From contig NZ_CP046266.1 of NCBI RefSeq assembly GCF_009720625.1, forward strand, positions 815,501 to 879,500: DNA of 64,000 nt, read 5' to 3'. The translations under genes and the position numbers were made by a program. Shown here piece after piece: positions 1 to 9,381 of the stretch. Position 1 is the stretch's first letter, and each line of letters opens with the position of its first letter. Below the pieces are notes generated by a model. The model saw only the letters and a list, made by a program, of their open reading frames with translations. It searched no databases and was not told the origin of the DNA. This stretch comes from Metabacillus sediminilitoris. Its GTDB lineage: Bacteria > Bacillota > Bacilli > Bacillales > Bacillaceae.

Positions 1-1
1 A

Positions 2-496
2 AACCATACCTTTGAAGAACGGGAAATGTTAGTGAAGAAATCGTTGGAAACATTTAAGAAGACAGCTGCAATTGAAGGTGCATCAACTGGTGCTGGCGGT
101 CTTTTATTAGGTTTAGCAGATTTTCCTTTGTTTTTAAGTATTAAAATGAAGTTTTTATTTGAAGTTGCAAGTATTTATGGCTATAACACGAAGGAATATG
201 AAGAACGATTATTTCTCCTATATGTATTTCAATTAGCCTTTTCTAGTGAAACACATAAAGAAGAGACCCTTGAAAAGATTGAGAATTGGGAAACGAAAAA
301 ACATGAAATAAAGGATTTAGACTGGCGAATTTTTCAGCAGGAATATAGAGATTACATCGACCTTGTTAAGCTCATGCAAATACTGCCAGGTATTGGTGCC
401 GTCGTTGGCGGTGTTGCAAATTATCACCTCGTACAACAGCTTGGCGAATGTGCGATGAATTGCTATCGGTTGAGGATTTTTTCAAATCATTCGTAA
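2..496 (+). CDS. ecsC: EcsC family protein, 5'-truncated by window edge
   Basis: The reading frame is open to the left edge, so this is only the C-terminal part (about 165 residues) of a longer protein; B. subtilis EcsC is roughly 236 aa. A glycine-rich segment (GASTGAGGLLLGLADFP) and a second one near the C-terminus (LPGIGAVVGGVANYHLV) are typical of the EcsC family, which is thought to be a membrane-associated partner of the EcsAB ABC transporter. The next gene is a convergent yhaA-type amidohydrolase, the same neighbour ecsC has in B. subtilis. A strong bidirectional terminator follows. Family assignment is by recognition of the sequence; the precise function of EcsC is not known. Confidence 0.8.
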   Translation, partial: NHTFEEREMLVKKSLETFKKTAAIEGASTGAGGLLLGLADFPLFLSIKMKFLFEVASIYGYNTKEYEERLFLLYVFQLAFSSETHKEETLEKIENWETKKHEIKDLDWRIFQQEYRDYIDLVKLMQILPGIGAVVGGVANYHLVQQLGECAMNCYRLRIFSNHS

Positions 497-550
497 GAAA
501 AACCCATGAATAAGGACGGTCTAACCATCCTTATTTCATGGGTTTTTCTT
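497..550. terminator. Bidirectional terminator between ecsC and yhaA
   Basis: A long inverted repeat (AGAAAAACCCATGAATAAGGA with a matching right arm, about 11-nt loop) is flanked by A and T runs, so it can end transcription from both convergent genes. Confidence 0.85.
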
Positions 551-558
551 TTCATACA

Positions 559-1764
559 TTATGTTATTGATACTGGTTGATCTTGAACTGTATCTAACTG
601 ATACTGTATTGCTGCTTTGCATAATGTTTTAGCTGCAATGAGAATCGCTTTTTCATCAATATCGAATTTTGGATGATGGTGTGGATAAGCATGTTCTTCA
701 TTTGCTGGTTTTGCTCCAGTAAAGAAAAAGGTTCCCTTTACATGTTGTAAATAATAAGAAAAATCTTCACCGGTCATGTCTAATGGACTTTCTTCTACAT
801 GATTGACTCCAGGCACCTGTTCTGCTATTTCTTTTAGAAATTTTGTTTCTGCTTCATGGTTTACAACAGCAGGATACCCTCTAAAATAGGTATAATCATA
901 TTGTGCATTATTCATTAAGCATGTACCTTTGACGATCTGGTCGATTTCTTGCTCAATTTGTGTTCGAACATGATCATCGAATGTACGCACTGTACCAATT
1001 AATTTTGCAGTATCTGCAATGACATTAAAGGCATTTTCTGCTACGAAGGATCCAATACTCACGACAGCTGAATGAATAGGATCCACTTTCCGGCTAACAA
1101 TTTGTTGTAAATTCGTCACGACTTGTGATCCAATTAAAATCGCATCCTTTGATTTATGAGGCTGTGCCCCATGTCCGCCTTTTCCATGGATTGTCAATTG
1201 AAATCGATCAGCTGCTGCCATTATCGGACCAACTCGATATTGAATTGTTCCAACTGGTACAGTCGCCCAAAGATGTGTACCGAAAATGACATCCACACCT
1301 TCTAAGCAGCCATCGTTTATCATCGGCAAAGCTCCACCTGGTGCATATTCTTCAGCATGCTGATGAAGGAGGACAATATTGCCGTTTATATGATGGCGAT
1401 TGTTATAAAGCACCTTTGCTAAGACAAGTAATGCAGCTGTATGACCGTCATGGCCACATGCATGCATGACTCCAGGTACAGTGGATTTATATTCAACCTC
1501 CTTTTCATCTTGAATTGGCAGGGCATCAAAATCAGCTCGTAATGCAACCGTTGGACCTGGCAAATCACCTTTGATAGTAGCAACAACCCCGTTCCCGCCA
1601 ACATTTTCCCTTACATCCACACCGAGATGTTTATAATAATTCACAATATAATTTGCCGTTTTTATTTCGTTAAAAGATAATTCAGGGTGCATATGTAAAT
1701 AACGACGAATTTCAATCATTTCTGAATAATGTTTATCCAATAAAGACCATAAATGATCAAGCAT
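559..1764 (-). CDS. yhaA: M20 family amidohydrolase (N-acyl-amino acid hydrolase, YhaA type)
   Basis: This 401-aa protein matches the M20 metallopeptidase family, which hydrolyses N-acylated amino acids or related amides in the cytoplasm. Visible motifs are RADFDALPI near residue 76, the metal-binding block MHACGHDGHTA (residues 100-110, with the cysteine typical of the YhaA/hippurate hydrolase branch), the catalytic-glutamate segment HAEEYAPGGA, the dimerisation-domain motif GHGAQPHKSKDAI, and MTGEDFSYYL near the C-terminus. Full length for the family. The ATG at 1764 follows an AAGAAGGTGGAG ribosome site. Convergent with ecsC as in B. subtilis. The exact substrate cannot be read from the sequence. 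Confidence 0.9.
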   Translation of the reverse strand: MLDHLWSLLDKHYSEMIEIRRYLHMHPELSFNEIKTANYIVNYYKHLGVDVRENVGGNGVVATIKGDLPGPTVALRADFDALPIQDEKEVEYKSTVPGVMHACGHDGHTAALLVLAKVLYNNRHHINGNIVLLHQHAEEYAPGGALPMINDGCLEGVDVIFGTHLWATVPVGTIQYRVGPIMAAADRFQLTIHGKGGHGAQPHKSKDAILIGSQVVTNLQQIVSRKVDPIHSAVVSIGSFVAENAFNVIADTAKLIGTVRTFDDHVRTQIEQEIDQIVKGTCLMNNAQYDYTYFRGYPAVVNHEAETKFLKEIAEQVPGVNHVEESPLDMTGEDFSYYLQHVKGTFFFTGAKPANEEHAYPHHHPKFDIDEKAILIAAKTLCKAAIQYQLDTVQDQPVSIT

Positions 1765-1910
1765 AACTCTCCACCTTCTTCTTAAAAGATTATAAAAAGC
1801 ATTTATTAGTAAATAAAAAATGTATTAAAATAAAGGGTATTGATATTAGCTAGATTTTAGTTAAAAAATTGGAAAAATTCAAGAAATTTAATTTTGCTGG
1901 GAGGAAAAAT

Positions 1911-2555
1911 GTGAAAAAGGTTTATTTATTAAGTTTATTAACAGTGTTATTTGTTGGATTAGTTATTTTGATAAAAACAAATTCATTTGTGGCACTGGAC
2001 ACATCGATTGGAAAAGCAGTATATAGCATACATGATCTAGGAATGGTTAGCGTTTTAAAATGGATCGGAATGCTAGGATCTACAACTGGCATTATTATTG
2101 TTTTATTTCTATTCATGATTATTTTTGCATTTATTACAAAAAGTTTTGTACCACCTGTCATTCTCTTTTCATCTGTACTTATCGGCAATATTGGCAACAA
2201 GCTCTTAAAAGCACTAATTGAAAGAGAACGGCCATCTTTTGTCGACCATATGGAGGACGGCTTTAGTTTTCCTAGCGGACATGTGATGGTTGGACTTTTA
2301 TTATTTGGAATGATTGCCTATTATTTAGCGGGTGCTAGTCATTCAAAAAGAATGAAACAAACAATAATTAGCAGTGCCTGTATCCTGCTACTATTAATTG
2401 GATTAAGCAGACTTTTAGAAGGTGAACACTTTATTACTGACGTGATAGGCGGTTTCATCGCAGGCGGCATATTTTTACTTGGAATGATCGCGATTGATAA
2501 GATTGTACATACGAAAATTTCAGAAAGAAAAGTACAAAAAGACGTTGCACTGTAA
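1911..2555 (+). CDS. PAP2 superfamily membrane phosphatase
   Basis: A 214-aa integral membrane protein of the type 2 phosphatidic acid phosphatase superfamily (lipid or undecaprenyl-pyrophosphate phosphatase type). The three-part active site is present: KALIERERPSF, then PSGHVM, then SRLLEGEHFITDVIGG. Hydrophobic segments alternate around these motifs. GTG at 1911 was chosen because GGGAGG lies 6 nt upstream; an in-frame TTG at 1869 has no ribosome site. A monocistronic unit closed by a terminator that overlaps its last codons. Substrate is uncertain: undecaprenyl pyrophosphate and phosphatidylglycerophosphate are both possible for this family. Confidence 0.85.
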   Translation: MKKVYLLSLLTVLFVGLVILIKTNSFVALDTSIGKAVYSIHDLGMVSVLKWIGMLGSTTGIIIVLFLFMIIFAFITKSFVPPVILFSSVLIGNIGNKLLKALIERERPSFVDHMEDGFSFPSGHVMVGLLLFGMIAYYLAGASHSKRMKQTIISSACILLLLIGLSRLLEGEHFITDVIGGFIAGGIFLLGMIAIDKIVHTKISERKVQKDVAL

Positions 2556-2568
2556 CGTCTTTTTTTAT
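2532..2568 (+). terminator. Terminator overlapping PAP2 stop codon
   Basis: AAAAAGACGTT ... AACGTCTTTTTTT stem and T-run; the left arm is inside the coding region. Confidence 0.75.
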
Positions 2569-2669
2569 TGAATAAATTCCAAACATTGCATATTTATGGA
2601 AAATGTTATATAGTACATTACATCAGTAATGTGCTAAGTCAGACGTGAAAGTTGAAGGGGGGTTCGCGC

Positions 2670-3053
2670 TTGTTTCTAAACACAAGTGGATCAAAACCTA
2701 TTTATGTGCAAATTGCAGAATGGCTAGAAACAGAGATATTAAGTGGGAACATCCAACAAGATGAAAAAATATATTCACAATATCAGCTTGCCGACATGTT
2801 TAATATTAACCCAGCAACCGCTGCTAAGGGGTTAAATATATTGGCTGATGCATCGGTCTTATATAAAAAGCGAGGACTTGGAATGTTTGTGGCAACAAAC
2901 GCAAAAGAAATGATTCTTTCTAAAAGAAAAAACCAAACATTAAAACGGTTAGTAAAAGATATTGTCATTGAGGCAGAGCATTTAAATGTAAGTGAAAATG
3001 AATTGCTTCAGTTGATTCAAGCTGCATACAAGGATAGGGGGGAATTGGAATGA
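2670..3053 (+). CDS. GntR family regulator, YtrA type
   Basis: A 127-aa short GntR-family protein: an N-terminal winged helix (KPIYVQIAEWLETEILSG ... INPATAAKGLNILADASVLYKKRGLGMFV) followed by only a short C-terminal helical tail, the layout of the YtrA subfamily that controls adjacent ABC transporters. TTG at 2670 is preferred because AAGGGGGG sits 7 nt upstream. The gene overlaps the ATPase gene by 4 nt (ATGA), so translational coupling is expected. It probably represses its own operon; the upstream region carries TAATGTG-type repeats but no operator could be proved. YtrA-type operons often respond to cell-envelope antibiotics; that is an inference here. Confidence 0.85.
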   Translation: MFLNTSGSKPIYVQIAEWLETEILSGNIQQDEKIYSQYQLADMFNINPATAAKGLNILADASVLYKKRGLGMFVATNAKEMILSKRKNQTLKRLVKDIVIEAEHLNVSENELLQLIQAAYKDRGELE

Positions 3054-3946
3054 ATGTAGTTATGTGCAATAGAGTTTCAAAGGTATATGGAAAGAAGAAA
3101 GCTGTAAATGAATGTTCTTTTACAATAAAAGAGAATAAAATTACAGGTCTTATCGGCCGTAATGGTGCAGGGAAAACAACACTTCTAAAAATAATCGCAG
3201 GATTTATTCATGAAACAGCTGGTGAAGTTCACGTTTTTTCTGAAAAACCATTTAACAATTTAAAGGTTTCAGCAAATAGAATCTATCTTGATGATCAAAT
3301 AAATTTTTCTAACTCGTTAACGCTAAAAGACATTCTCCAATCTGCAGGAACTTTTTATCAAAATTGGGATCAAGGTCTTGCAGATCGTCTTTTTCAGTAT
3401 TTCTCATTTGATCCCAAGCAAAGCCATCAAAACCTCTCTAAAGGGATGAAAAGTACATTTAATATGATCTTAGGCATTGCAGCAAGATGTCCGTTAACGA
3501 TTTTCGATGAACCGACAACTGGAATGGATGCTTCTGTTAGAAAAGATTTTTATCGTGCTTTACTAAAAGACTATCTGGATCATCCTCGAACCATCATTTT
3601 ATCGAGTCATCTATTAAATGAAATAGAGGATTTAATAGAAGATGTGTTACTCATAAAGGATGGTGAAACACGGTTACATATGTCAGTCGAGAATTTAAAA
3701 GAATATGCGATTGCCTTTAATGGTAAAACGGAAGATGTTTTAGATTTCGTTCGTAACAAGGATATACTTTTCCAAAAACGGATTGGTATTGATCATATTT
3801 ATGCAGTAGTCGAAAATCATTTAAAAGATTCCGAGAAAGAGAATGCTAGATCAAAAGGGATAGAAATAGTCTCAGTTGCTTCAGATGATTTATGTACCTA
3901 TTTAACGAGCAAAACGATTGGAGGCATTGATGATGTTTTTAACTGA
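3050..3946 (+). CDS. ABC transporter ATP-binding protein
   Basis: A 298-aa ATPase with Walker A GRNGAGKTT (residues 36-44), signature LSKGM (129-133) and Walker B LTIFDEPTTGMD (149-160), then a switch histidine in SSHLLNEIEDL. The signature is LSKGM rather than LSGGQ, as in YtrB and related drug/export ATPases. The roughly 70-residue C-terminal tail is divergent. It overlaps both the GntR gene upstream and the permease gene downstream, so it is the energising subunit of this operon. Confidence 0.88.
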   Translation: MNVVMCNRVSKVYGKKKAVNECSFTIKENKITGLIGRNGAGKTTLLKIIAGFIHETAGEVHVFSEKPFNNLKVSANRIYLDDQINFSNSLTLKDILQSAGTFYQNWDQGLADRLFQYFSFDPKQSHQNLSKGMKSTFNMILGIAARCPLTIFDEPTTGMDASVRKDFYRALLKDYLDHPRTIILSSHLLNEIEDLIEDVLLIKDGETRLHMSVENLKEYAIAFNGKTEDVLDFVRNKDILFQKRIGIDHIYAVVENHLKDSEKENARSKGIEIVSVASDDLCTYLTSKTIGGIDDVFN

Positions 3947-4679
3947 CGTTAAGCTATTTGATATCGTGAAAAAGCAGTTTGTATATAAGCTAAAGGCATT
4001 TATAAGTGTATTTTCTTCATTAGTCATTATACAGGTTATAGGCATGCTTTTATCAATGAACGGCATCAGTAATTACTATACTGATTTTAATGGACAGTCT
4101 CTGAATATCAGCATTTACAATGGGAATCTTATTATTATTTTTACAATGATTTGGGCTTTTATTAGTGCGATTATTATGACAACAAAAGCGTATCGTAATG
4201 ATGATTTTGTCTTTATAGCCAATCGGATGAGCAGCAACATTTCAAATATGTGCTTTTTACTGTTAGCAAGCTTTGTTGGCGGCATTACTGCTATGTTAGC
4301 GGGGATATTATTAAAAGTAGTGATGTTTTTCATAGTAGATGAAGGAAATGTCATGTTAACAATGATTAGTTTTCAAGAATTACTGCTGGGGATGATTGTC
4401 AGTATGTTGTATGTATTGTTATTCGCATCCTTAGGTTATTTAATTGGTATTCTAGTGCAAGTAAGTAAGTGGTTTGCTGTCATCATTTCGGCTCTATTTT
4501 TTGGCTATGCATTCTTAGGAATAAATAAAGATGGGGAGGCGCCTCTCATCGTTGAGATTTTTACCTTTTATGCGATGGAATCTTCCTTTGGTTTCTTTTT
4601 ATTGAAAGTCATTTTAGCCGTATGTATCTTCTTATTTGGTTCTATGTTTCTGTCGAATAAGATGGAGGTGAGACAATGA
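3930..4679 (+). CDS. ABC transporter membrane subunit
   Basis: A very hydrophobic protein of about 249 aa with roughly six membrane segments (for example LIIIFTMIWAFISAIIMTT and LLGMIVSMLYVLLFASLGYLIG). It overlaps the 3' end of the ATPase gene by 17 nt. ATG at 3930 follows GGAGG at 3920-3924 with a 5-nt gap; an ATG follows immediately at 3933. Most likely the permease partner of the preceding ATPase. The transported substrate is unknown; the gene neighbourhood suggests export or sensing of envelope-active compounds. Confidence 0.75.
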   Translation: MMFLTDVKLFDIVKKQFVYKLKAFISVFSSLVIIQVIGMLLSMNGISNYYTDFNGQSLNISIYNGNLIIIFTMIWAFISAIIMTTKAYRNDDFVFIANRMSSNISNMCFLLLASFVGGITAMLAGILLKVVMFFIVDEGNVMLTMISFQELLLGMIVSMLYVLLFASLGYLIGILVQVSKWFAVIISALFFGYAFLGINKDGEAPLIVEIFTFYAMESSFGFFLLKVILAVCIFLFGSMFLSNKMEVRQ

Positions 4680-5407
4680 TCTTAACAACCATTGTTCCTT
4701 TTATCCTGCTGATTATTATCATTGCGGTTATTTTTTCAACCATTAATGTGATAAAAAAGGCATCCATTTTTCGAAAAATAAACGTGAATTGGGTATTGGG
4801 GTTGTATGGATTTCTCCTACTAGCAGCTGCAGTCATATTTTATCTCATTCCAACTGAGAAATCTTCGAATGAAATTGTTAGCAATCATGAAGAATTAATA
4901 CACGCTCAGAGGTCAAGTGAACAATTAACGCTCGCCGCTTCTGAAGGAAAACAGATTGATCGTGAAAACATTGAGGGAGTTCAAGTGAAAAAAAGCTGGG
5001 ATATTCCCTATGAAGGAAATAAGCTTGAAATCATTGGAGAGGGTGAACAGTATAACACTGGTTTTACATTAGTTAAACGAAAAGATAGCAATGATCAAAA
5101 AGTAGAAGTTACACAATATTCTACTAGAACGATCATGCAAAAGATTGATTTTACAAATGAAATGAAATCTTACAAATTAGATATAGCTGGAGACACCTTA
5201 TCGATCAGTGATCCCAATCAGGTAGATATTAAGGTAGGAAAGTTTAATCATGAGTTTACAATCACTCAATTTGCTGAGAATAGGAATAGTAAAGATCCTT
5301 TTGATCCTTTTGAAGATGAATATGATGTTTTTGGTGAAAACGTCATTTATATTCAAGTTCCAAAAGATGTAGAGGTTGAGGGTGATGTTCAGTTTGTAAC
5401 AGAATAA
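4676..5407 (+). CDS. Membrane-anchored protein of unknown function
   Basis: A 243-aa protein with two N-terminal membrane segments (IVPFILLIIIIAVIF and WVLGLYGFLLLAAAVIFYLI) and a hydrophilic extracytoplasmic region of about 180 residues rich in beta-like sequence, ending in an acidic DPFDPFEDEYDVFG segment. No cysteine or catalytic motif is visible. Start overlaps the permease stop by 4 nt, so it is the fourth gene of the GntR-ABC operon and may be an accessory sensor or adaptor. I do not recognise a named family. Confidence 0.7.
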   Translation: MILTTIVPFILLIIIIAVIFSTINVIKKASIFRKINVNWVLGLYGFLLLAAAVIFYLIPTEKSSNEIVSNHEELIHAQRSSEQLTLAASEGKQIDRENIEGVQVKKSWDIPYEGNKLEIIGEGEQYNTGFTLVKRKDSNDQKVEVTQYSTRTIMQKIDFTNEMKSYKLDIAGDTLSISDPNQVDIKVGKFNHEFTITQFAENRNSKDPFDPFEDEYDVFGENVIYIQVPKDVEVEGDVQFVTE

Positions 5408-5420
5408 TGTGTTTATTCAA

Positions 5421-5476
5421 CTCGTAAATCTTAATGGTCTTCGTTTAGAAAACCATTAAGATTTACGAGTTTTTTG
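5421..5476 (+). terminator. Terminator of the GntR-ABC operon
   Basis: A perfect 18-bp stem (CTCGTAAATCTTAATGGT and its complement) with a 13-nt loop and TTTTTT tail. Confidence 0.9.
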
Positions 5477-5704
5477 TTTATTTATCGCTAGTTTTTTAAT
5501 AGTTATTGATGATGAAATGAGTATCGAATCATCATTCCGTTTCGTAGGTATTATCATCAAAAAAATTTCGAAATGTATATGTTTTTACCTAGTATTATTC
5601 CGAATTGAGAAAAAACCATGTGAGGAAATATCACAACAACCCGAATTTTCTGAATTTTTGTTGTTATAATCAGCTCATCATTTAGAAATGGAGGGAGTAA
5701 AATC

Positions 5705-6943
5705 ATGAAAAAAACACATCCTGCTTTTGTTATCTTTCTTTTCTTTTTAGGTTGGGTATTTATGTATGCAGATCGAAATATTCTTTCACCAGTGATGGGT
5801 AGCATCGGGGAAGATTGGGGACTAGATAAAGCTCAGCTAGGATTAATGTCCACTGTGTTTTTTGCGGCATATGCCCTCATGCAAATTCCAACTGGATTTT
5901 TAGCTGATAAGTTTGGACGAGTTAAAGTGTTGGTAGTAGGTTACCTTTTATTTGGAGTAGCAACTTACTTAAGTGGAATAGCTGCAAGCTTTGGTATTTT
6001 CTTATTGATGCGTGCTTTAACTGGTCTTGGGGAAGGCACATACTATGGATCTCAATACGGGATATCATCAAGTATTACACCTAAAAAATATCGAGGCCTT
6101 ATTTCAGCCCTAATTAATAGTGGAATGGCTTTTGGTATATCACTTGGTTTTATTGCATCTAGTTATTTTACCTATACTTTAAATAAAGGATGGCAATTTC
6201 CATTTTACGTATTTGCCATCCCAACAGTAATTGTTGCCATTTTAATAGGAATTTTTGTTAAGGATAATCAACATAAAATGCGGAAACAAGAAAAAAAGCA
6301 ACATGAAAAAGGAACTGTCAAACAGTTGTTTACTAAGAATCATATTTTAGTATATATCCTAATCTTTTGTTCTTTATATGGATTTTTTGGCATGTTGACA
6401 TGGCTGCCATATTATTTACAAACTTCACGAGGAATTGATGCTTCCCAAACAGGAATCATTGCTTCACTAGTACCGTGGGCTTCTATACCTGGTGCCATAT
6501 TTTTTGGTTTTATATCAGATAAAATTAAAAGTAAAAAACCATTAATCATCGTATTAGCGTTTGCGGGAGCAATATGCCAATTTGCTATTCCGTATATCGA
6601 AACCTATTCTTTCCTTTTAGTTGGATTAGTACTCTATGGGCTGCTTGGGAAATTAGCACTAGATCCTGTATTAATCTCGTATATGGCAGATATTACACCA
6701 TCCTCAATGTATTCAAGAGTATATGGATTTTTTAATTTTAGCGGAATGCTTTCTTCTATATTCGCACCATATATTACAGGATATTTCGCTGATCGCACTG
6801 GAAGCTTAGAATGGGGATTTTATCTATCAGGAGGATTATTGATCATCGGAGCAATTATGTTTATCTTTACGGATAATCGACTAAAATTACCAGTTCGATC
6901 TCATTCGAAAATCGTACCAAACAGTTTAGTTAAGGAGGGGTAA
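5705..6943 (+). CDS. MFS transporter
   Basis: A 412-aa major facilitator with about 12 membrane segments. The motif GFLADKFGRVKVL (residues about 64-76) is the classic loop 2-3 signature, and the N-terminus WVFMYADRNILSPV resembles the anion:cation symporter / sugar-phosphate branch. It sits 4 nt before a gamma-glutamyltransferase-like gene whose ribosome site GGAGGGG overlaps its 3' end, so the two are co-transcribed. It may import or export the peptide-like substrate or product of that enzyme. RBS GGAGGGAG precedes ATG 5705; a TATAAT at 5665-5670 may be the -10 box. Confidence 0.85.
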   Translation: MKKTHPAFVIFLFFLGWVFMYADRNILSPVMGSIGEDWGLDKAQLGLMSTVFFAAYALMQIPTGFLADKFGRVKVLVVGYLLFGVATYLSGIAASFGIFLLMRALTGLGEGTYYGSQYGISSSITPKKYRGLISALINSGMAFGISLGFIASSYFTYTLNKGWQFPFYVFAIPTVIVAILIGIFVKDNQHKMRKQEKKQHEKGTVKQLFTKNHILVYILIFCSLYGFFGMLTWLPYYLQTSRGIDASQTGIIASLVPWASIPGAIFFGFISDKIKSKKPLIIVLAFAGAICQFAIPYIETYSFLLVGLVLYGLLGKLALDPVLISYMADITPSSMYSRVYGFFNFSGMLSSIFAPYITGYFADRTGSLEWGFYLSGGLLIIGAIMFIFTDNRLKLPVRSHSKIVPNSLVKEG

Positions 6944-6947
6944 AGAA

Positions 6948-8528
6948 ATGTATAGCGAAATTGTAGGTTCAAAAACCATGGTGGTTAGTCCGCATTATCT
7001 TGCATCACAGGCTGGAAATACTATTCTTCAGAAAGGGGGAAATGCGTTTGATGCAGCTGTAGCTGTTAGTGCTTGTCTTGCTGTAGTATACCCGCATATG
7101 ACTGGACTTGGTGGTGATTCTTTTTGGCTTACATATAGTAAGAAAGATGAAGAGGTACGAGCATATAATGGTAGCGGTCGATCAGGTGAAAATGTAACTT
7201 GTGAAGCATTTAAAGGGAAGCAAGCAATTCCATATCGAGGAATAGAAAGTGTCATTACGATTCCTGGAATGGTAGATAGTTGGGATGCAGTGCTGAAGGA
7301 ATACGGCAGACTTTCGTTAAGGGAAGTGTTGGCACCTGCTATTGAGTATGCTTTAGAAGGATTTCCTTTATCAAAGGATCAGTATGAAAATACTGTAAAA
7401 AATGAGGGTATGCTTCGAGAAGATCGGGATATAGCAGCTATTTTTCTACCTAATAATAAAATCCCTGCTATTAATGAAAGATTTGTTCAAACAAATCTTG
7501 CTAGAACATTAAAAGAGCTTGCTGTAAATGGGAGAGATGGCTTTTATAAAGGAGAGCTTGGAGCTCGTTTTATTTCAAGCCTTGAGGAAAAGGGCGGCTT
7601 ATTAACACGTGATGATTTAGGAAGTCACCAAGGTAGCTGGACAGAACCATTAACAACAACATATCGAGGATATGATATGTATCAAGTGCCGCCAAATTCC
7701 CAAGGATTTGTTGGATTAATGGCTCTTAATATACTAGAAAATTACGAGCTAGCAACGATTCCTGAAGGTTCATATGAATATTATCATTTATTAGTAGAAT
7801 CATTAAAAAGAAGTTTTGAAGATCGAAATAAAGTACTAACTGATCCTGATTTCCACTCAATTCCTATTGAAAAGTTATTAAGTAAATCTTACGCAAAAGA
7901 AATGGCAAATTCGATTCATCCACTTACGGCACGAGATATTCAAACGCAGTCGATCGGCAGTGATACAGCACATGCTGCAGTTATTGATGAGGAAGGGAAT
8001 GCTGTTTCCTTTATTCAAAGTCTATACTTTGAATTTGGTTCAGGAATAGTTGCCGGTGATACCGGAATAGTTGTTCAAAATAGAGGTTCTTTCTTTTCAC
8101 TAGATTCATCACAAGTAAACTGTCTTGAGCCAAGAAAGAGAACCTTCCATACACTAATGCCGGCAATGGCTTTTAAAAATAAAAAACCAAGGATTTTATA
8201 CGGTACGCAAGGCGGGGAAGGACAACCGCAAACACAAACATTGATGATTACTAGAATGATCGACTATGGGATGAAGCCTAGTAAGGCAATTAGCGAGCCT
8301 AGATTTGTATGGGGCAGAACATGGGGTGAAGCCACACAAGAATTAAAAATTGAAGGGCGTGTAAATCTTGACGTCATCGAACAGTTAGCAAAAGCAGGAC
8401 ATCATGTAAACAGAGTAAGTGAATTTGATGGGAGTATGGGACATGCAAATGCAATCTTAATTGATGAACAAGGCTTTGTTTATGGTGGTGTCGATCCAAG
8501 AAGTGATGGCGCAGCTGTTGGAAGATAA
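6948..8528 (+). CDS. ywrD: Gamma-glutamyltransferase-like N-terminal nucleophile hydrolase (YwrD type)
   Basis: A 526-aa protein of the gamma-glutamyltranspeptidase family. N-terminal block: SQAGNTILQKGGNAFDAAVA ... PHMTGLGGDSFWL. The autoprocessing/catalytic threonine should be in SDTAHAAVID (about Thr340), which would give large and small subunits. C-terminal block: GTQGGEGQPQTQTLM. No signal peptide is visible, so it is probably cytoplasmic like B. subtilis YwrD and unlike secreted Ggt. It is translationally linked to the MFS gene and followed by an Lrp-type regulator. Substrate could be a gamma-glutamyl or other amide compound; this is not resolved. Confidence 0.85.
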   Translation: MYSEIVGSKTMVVSPHYLASQAGNTILQKGGNAFDAAVAVSACLAVVYPHMTGLGGDSFWLTYSKKDEEVRAYNGSGRSGENVTCEAFKGKQAIPYRGIESVITIPGMVDSWDAVLKEYGRLSLREVLAPAIEYALEGFPLSKDQYENTVKNEGMLREDRDIAAIFLPNNKIPAINERFVQTNLARTLKELAVNGRDGFYKGELGARFISSLEEKGGLLTRDDLGSHQGSWTEPLTTTYRGYDMYQVPPNSQGFVGLMALNILENYELATIPEGSYEYYHLLVESLKRSFEDRNKVLTDPDFHSIPIEKLLSKSYAKEMANSIHPLTARDIQTQSIGSDTAHAAVIDEEGNAVSFIQSLYFEFGSGIVAGDTGIVVQNRGSFFSLDSSQVNCLEPRKRTFHTLMPAMAFKNKKPRILYGTQGGEGQPQTQTLMITRMIDYGMKPSKAISEPRFVWGRTWGEATQELKIEGRVNLDVIEQLAKAGHHVNRVSEFDGSMGHANAILIDEQGFVYGGVDPRSDGAAVGR

Positions 8529-8537
8529 ATGATTTTT

Positions 8538-8580
8538 ATGAGTACCCGTACTAAAATATATGTGCGGGTTCTTTTTCTTT
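8538..8580 (+). terminator. Terminator after ywrD-like gene
   Basis: Stem ACCCGTAC / GTGCGGGT with an A+T-rich loop, followed by CTTTTTCTTTT. Confidence 0.65.
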
Positions 8581-8697
8581 TCTACTTACTATTGATAACA
8601 GTCTTGGAATTTTTCTATCAATATTGTATGGTATTCGTAAGCTTACTATTAGCTTAAGCATACATTCACTTTCATTTTCTTAAAGGATGGGTCTTAA

Positions 8698-9147
8698 TTG
8701 AAAATAGATGATATTGATAGAAAAATATTAGAGTTGCTTACAGTTAATGGAAGGATGTCTTATTCTGATATTGGAAAAGAACTTGATTTATCAAGGGTAT
8801 CTGTACGTGAACGGGTTAACCAATTAATAAAAAATGAAGTCATTGAGAAGTTTAGTGTCGTTATTAATTCAGAAAAAATGGGAAAGAATGTTTCTGCTTT
8901 TTTTGAGGTTGATTGTGAACCGGCATACTTAGTAGAGGTTGCTCAAAAACTTGCGGATAATCCTTGTGTGTCAAGCTGTTATCAAATGACTGGTCCGAGT
9001 ACTCTGCATATGCATGTTTTAGTGGATGATTTTATTGCTTTAGAAAAGTTTATTAACAAAGAGCTATATTCACTAGAAGGAATCACAAGAGTAGAAAGCC
9101 ATATATTGCTTCGACGCTTTAAAAGCCGCAGCGGCTTGAAATTGTAA
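8698..9147 (+). CDS. ywrC: Lrp/AsnC family transcriptional regulator (YwrC type)
   Basis: A 149-aa protein beginning directly with the Lrp helix-turn-helix (IDDIDRKILELLTVNGRMSYSDIGKELDLSRVSVRERVNQL), followed by an AsnC ligand-binding domain (residues about 65-145). TTG 8698 is the only suitable start; AAAGGATGG lies just upstream. In B. subtilis the homologue YwrC neighbours a GGT-like gene (ywrD) and a split chromate transporter (ywrB, ywrA); the same gene set surrounds it here. It is the likely regulator of one or both flanking transcription units. Confidence 0.85.
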   Translation: MKIDDIDRKILELLTVNGRMSYSDIGKELDLSRVSVRERVNQLIKNEVIEKFSVVINSEKMGKNVSAFFEVDCEPAYLVEVAQKLADNPCVSSCYQMTGPSTLHMHVLVDDFIALEKFINKELYSLEGITRVESHILLRRFKSRSGLKL

Positions 9148-9175
9148 TTTCATTTATCTAATATATGTTGATTTT

Positions 9176-9210
9176 GAAGGTTGACTGCTGAATAGGTCAA
9201 TCTTTTTTTA
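9176..9210 (+). terminator. Weak terminator after ywrC-like gene
   Basis: GGTTGAC ... GTCAATC stem followed by TTTTTTT. Confidence 0.5.
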
Positions 9211-9381
9211 TGGAGAAAAACTAAGATTGCGTTTGAAATAAAGAAGGCATGTATTAGAGTTCAAATAATGATGTATTTCTTCCAACTTACAAATAATGAA
9301 ATTATATAAAAATATTCAAATAAATCTATAGTAAAGCTCAAATATTTACTATATAATCTAAAATAACAAAATTAAACTCCG

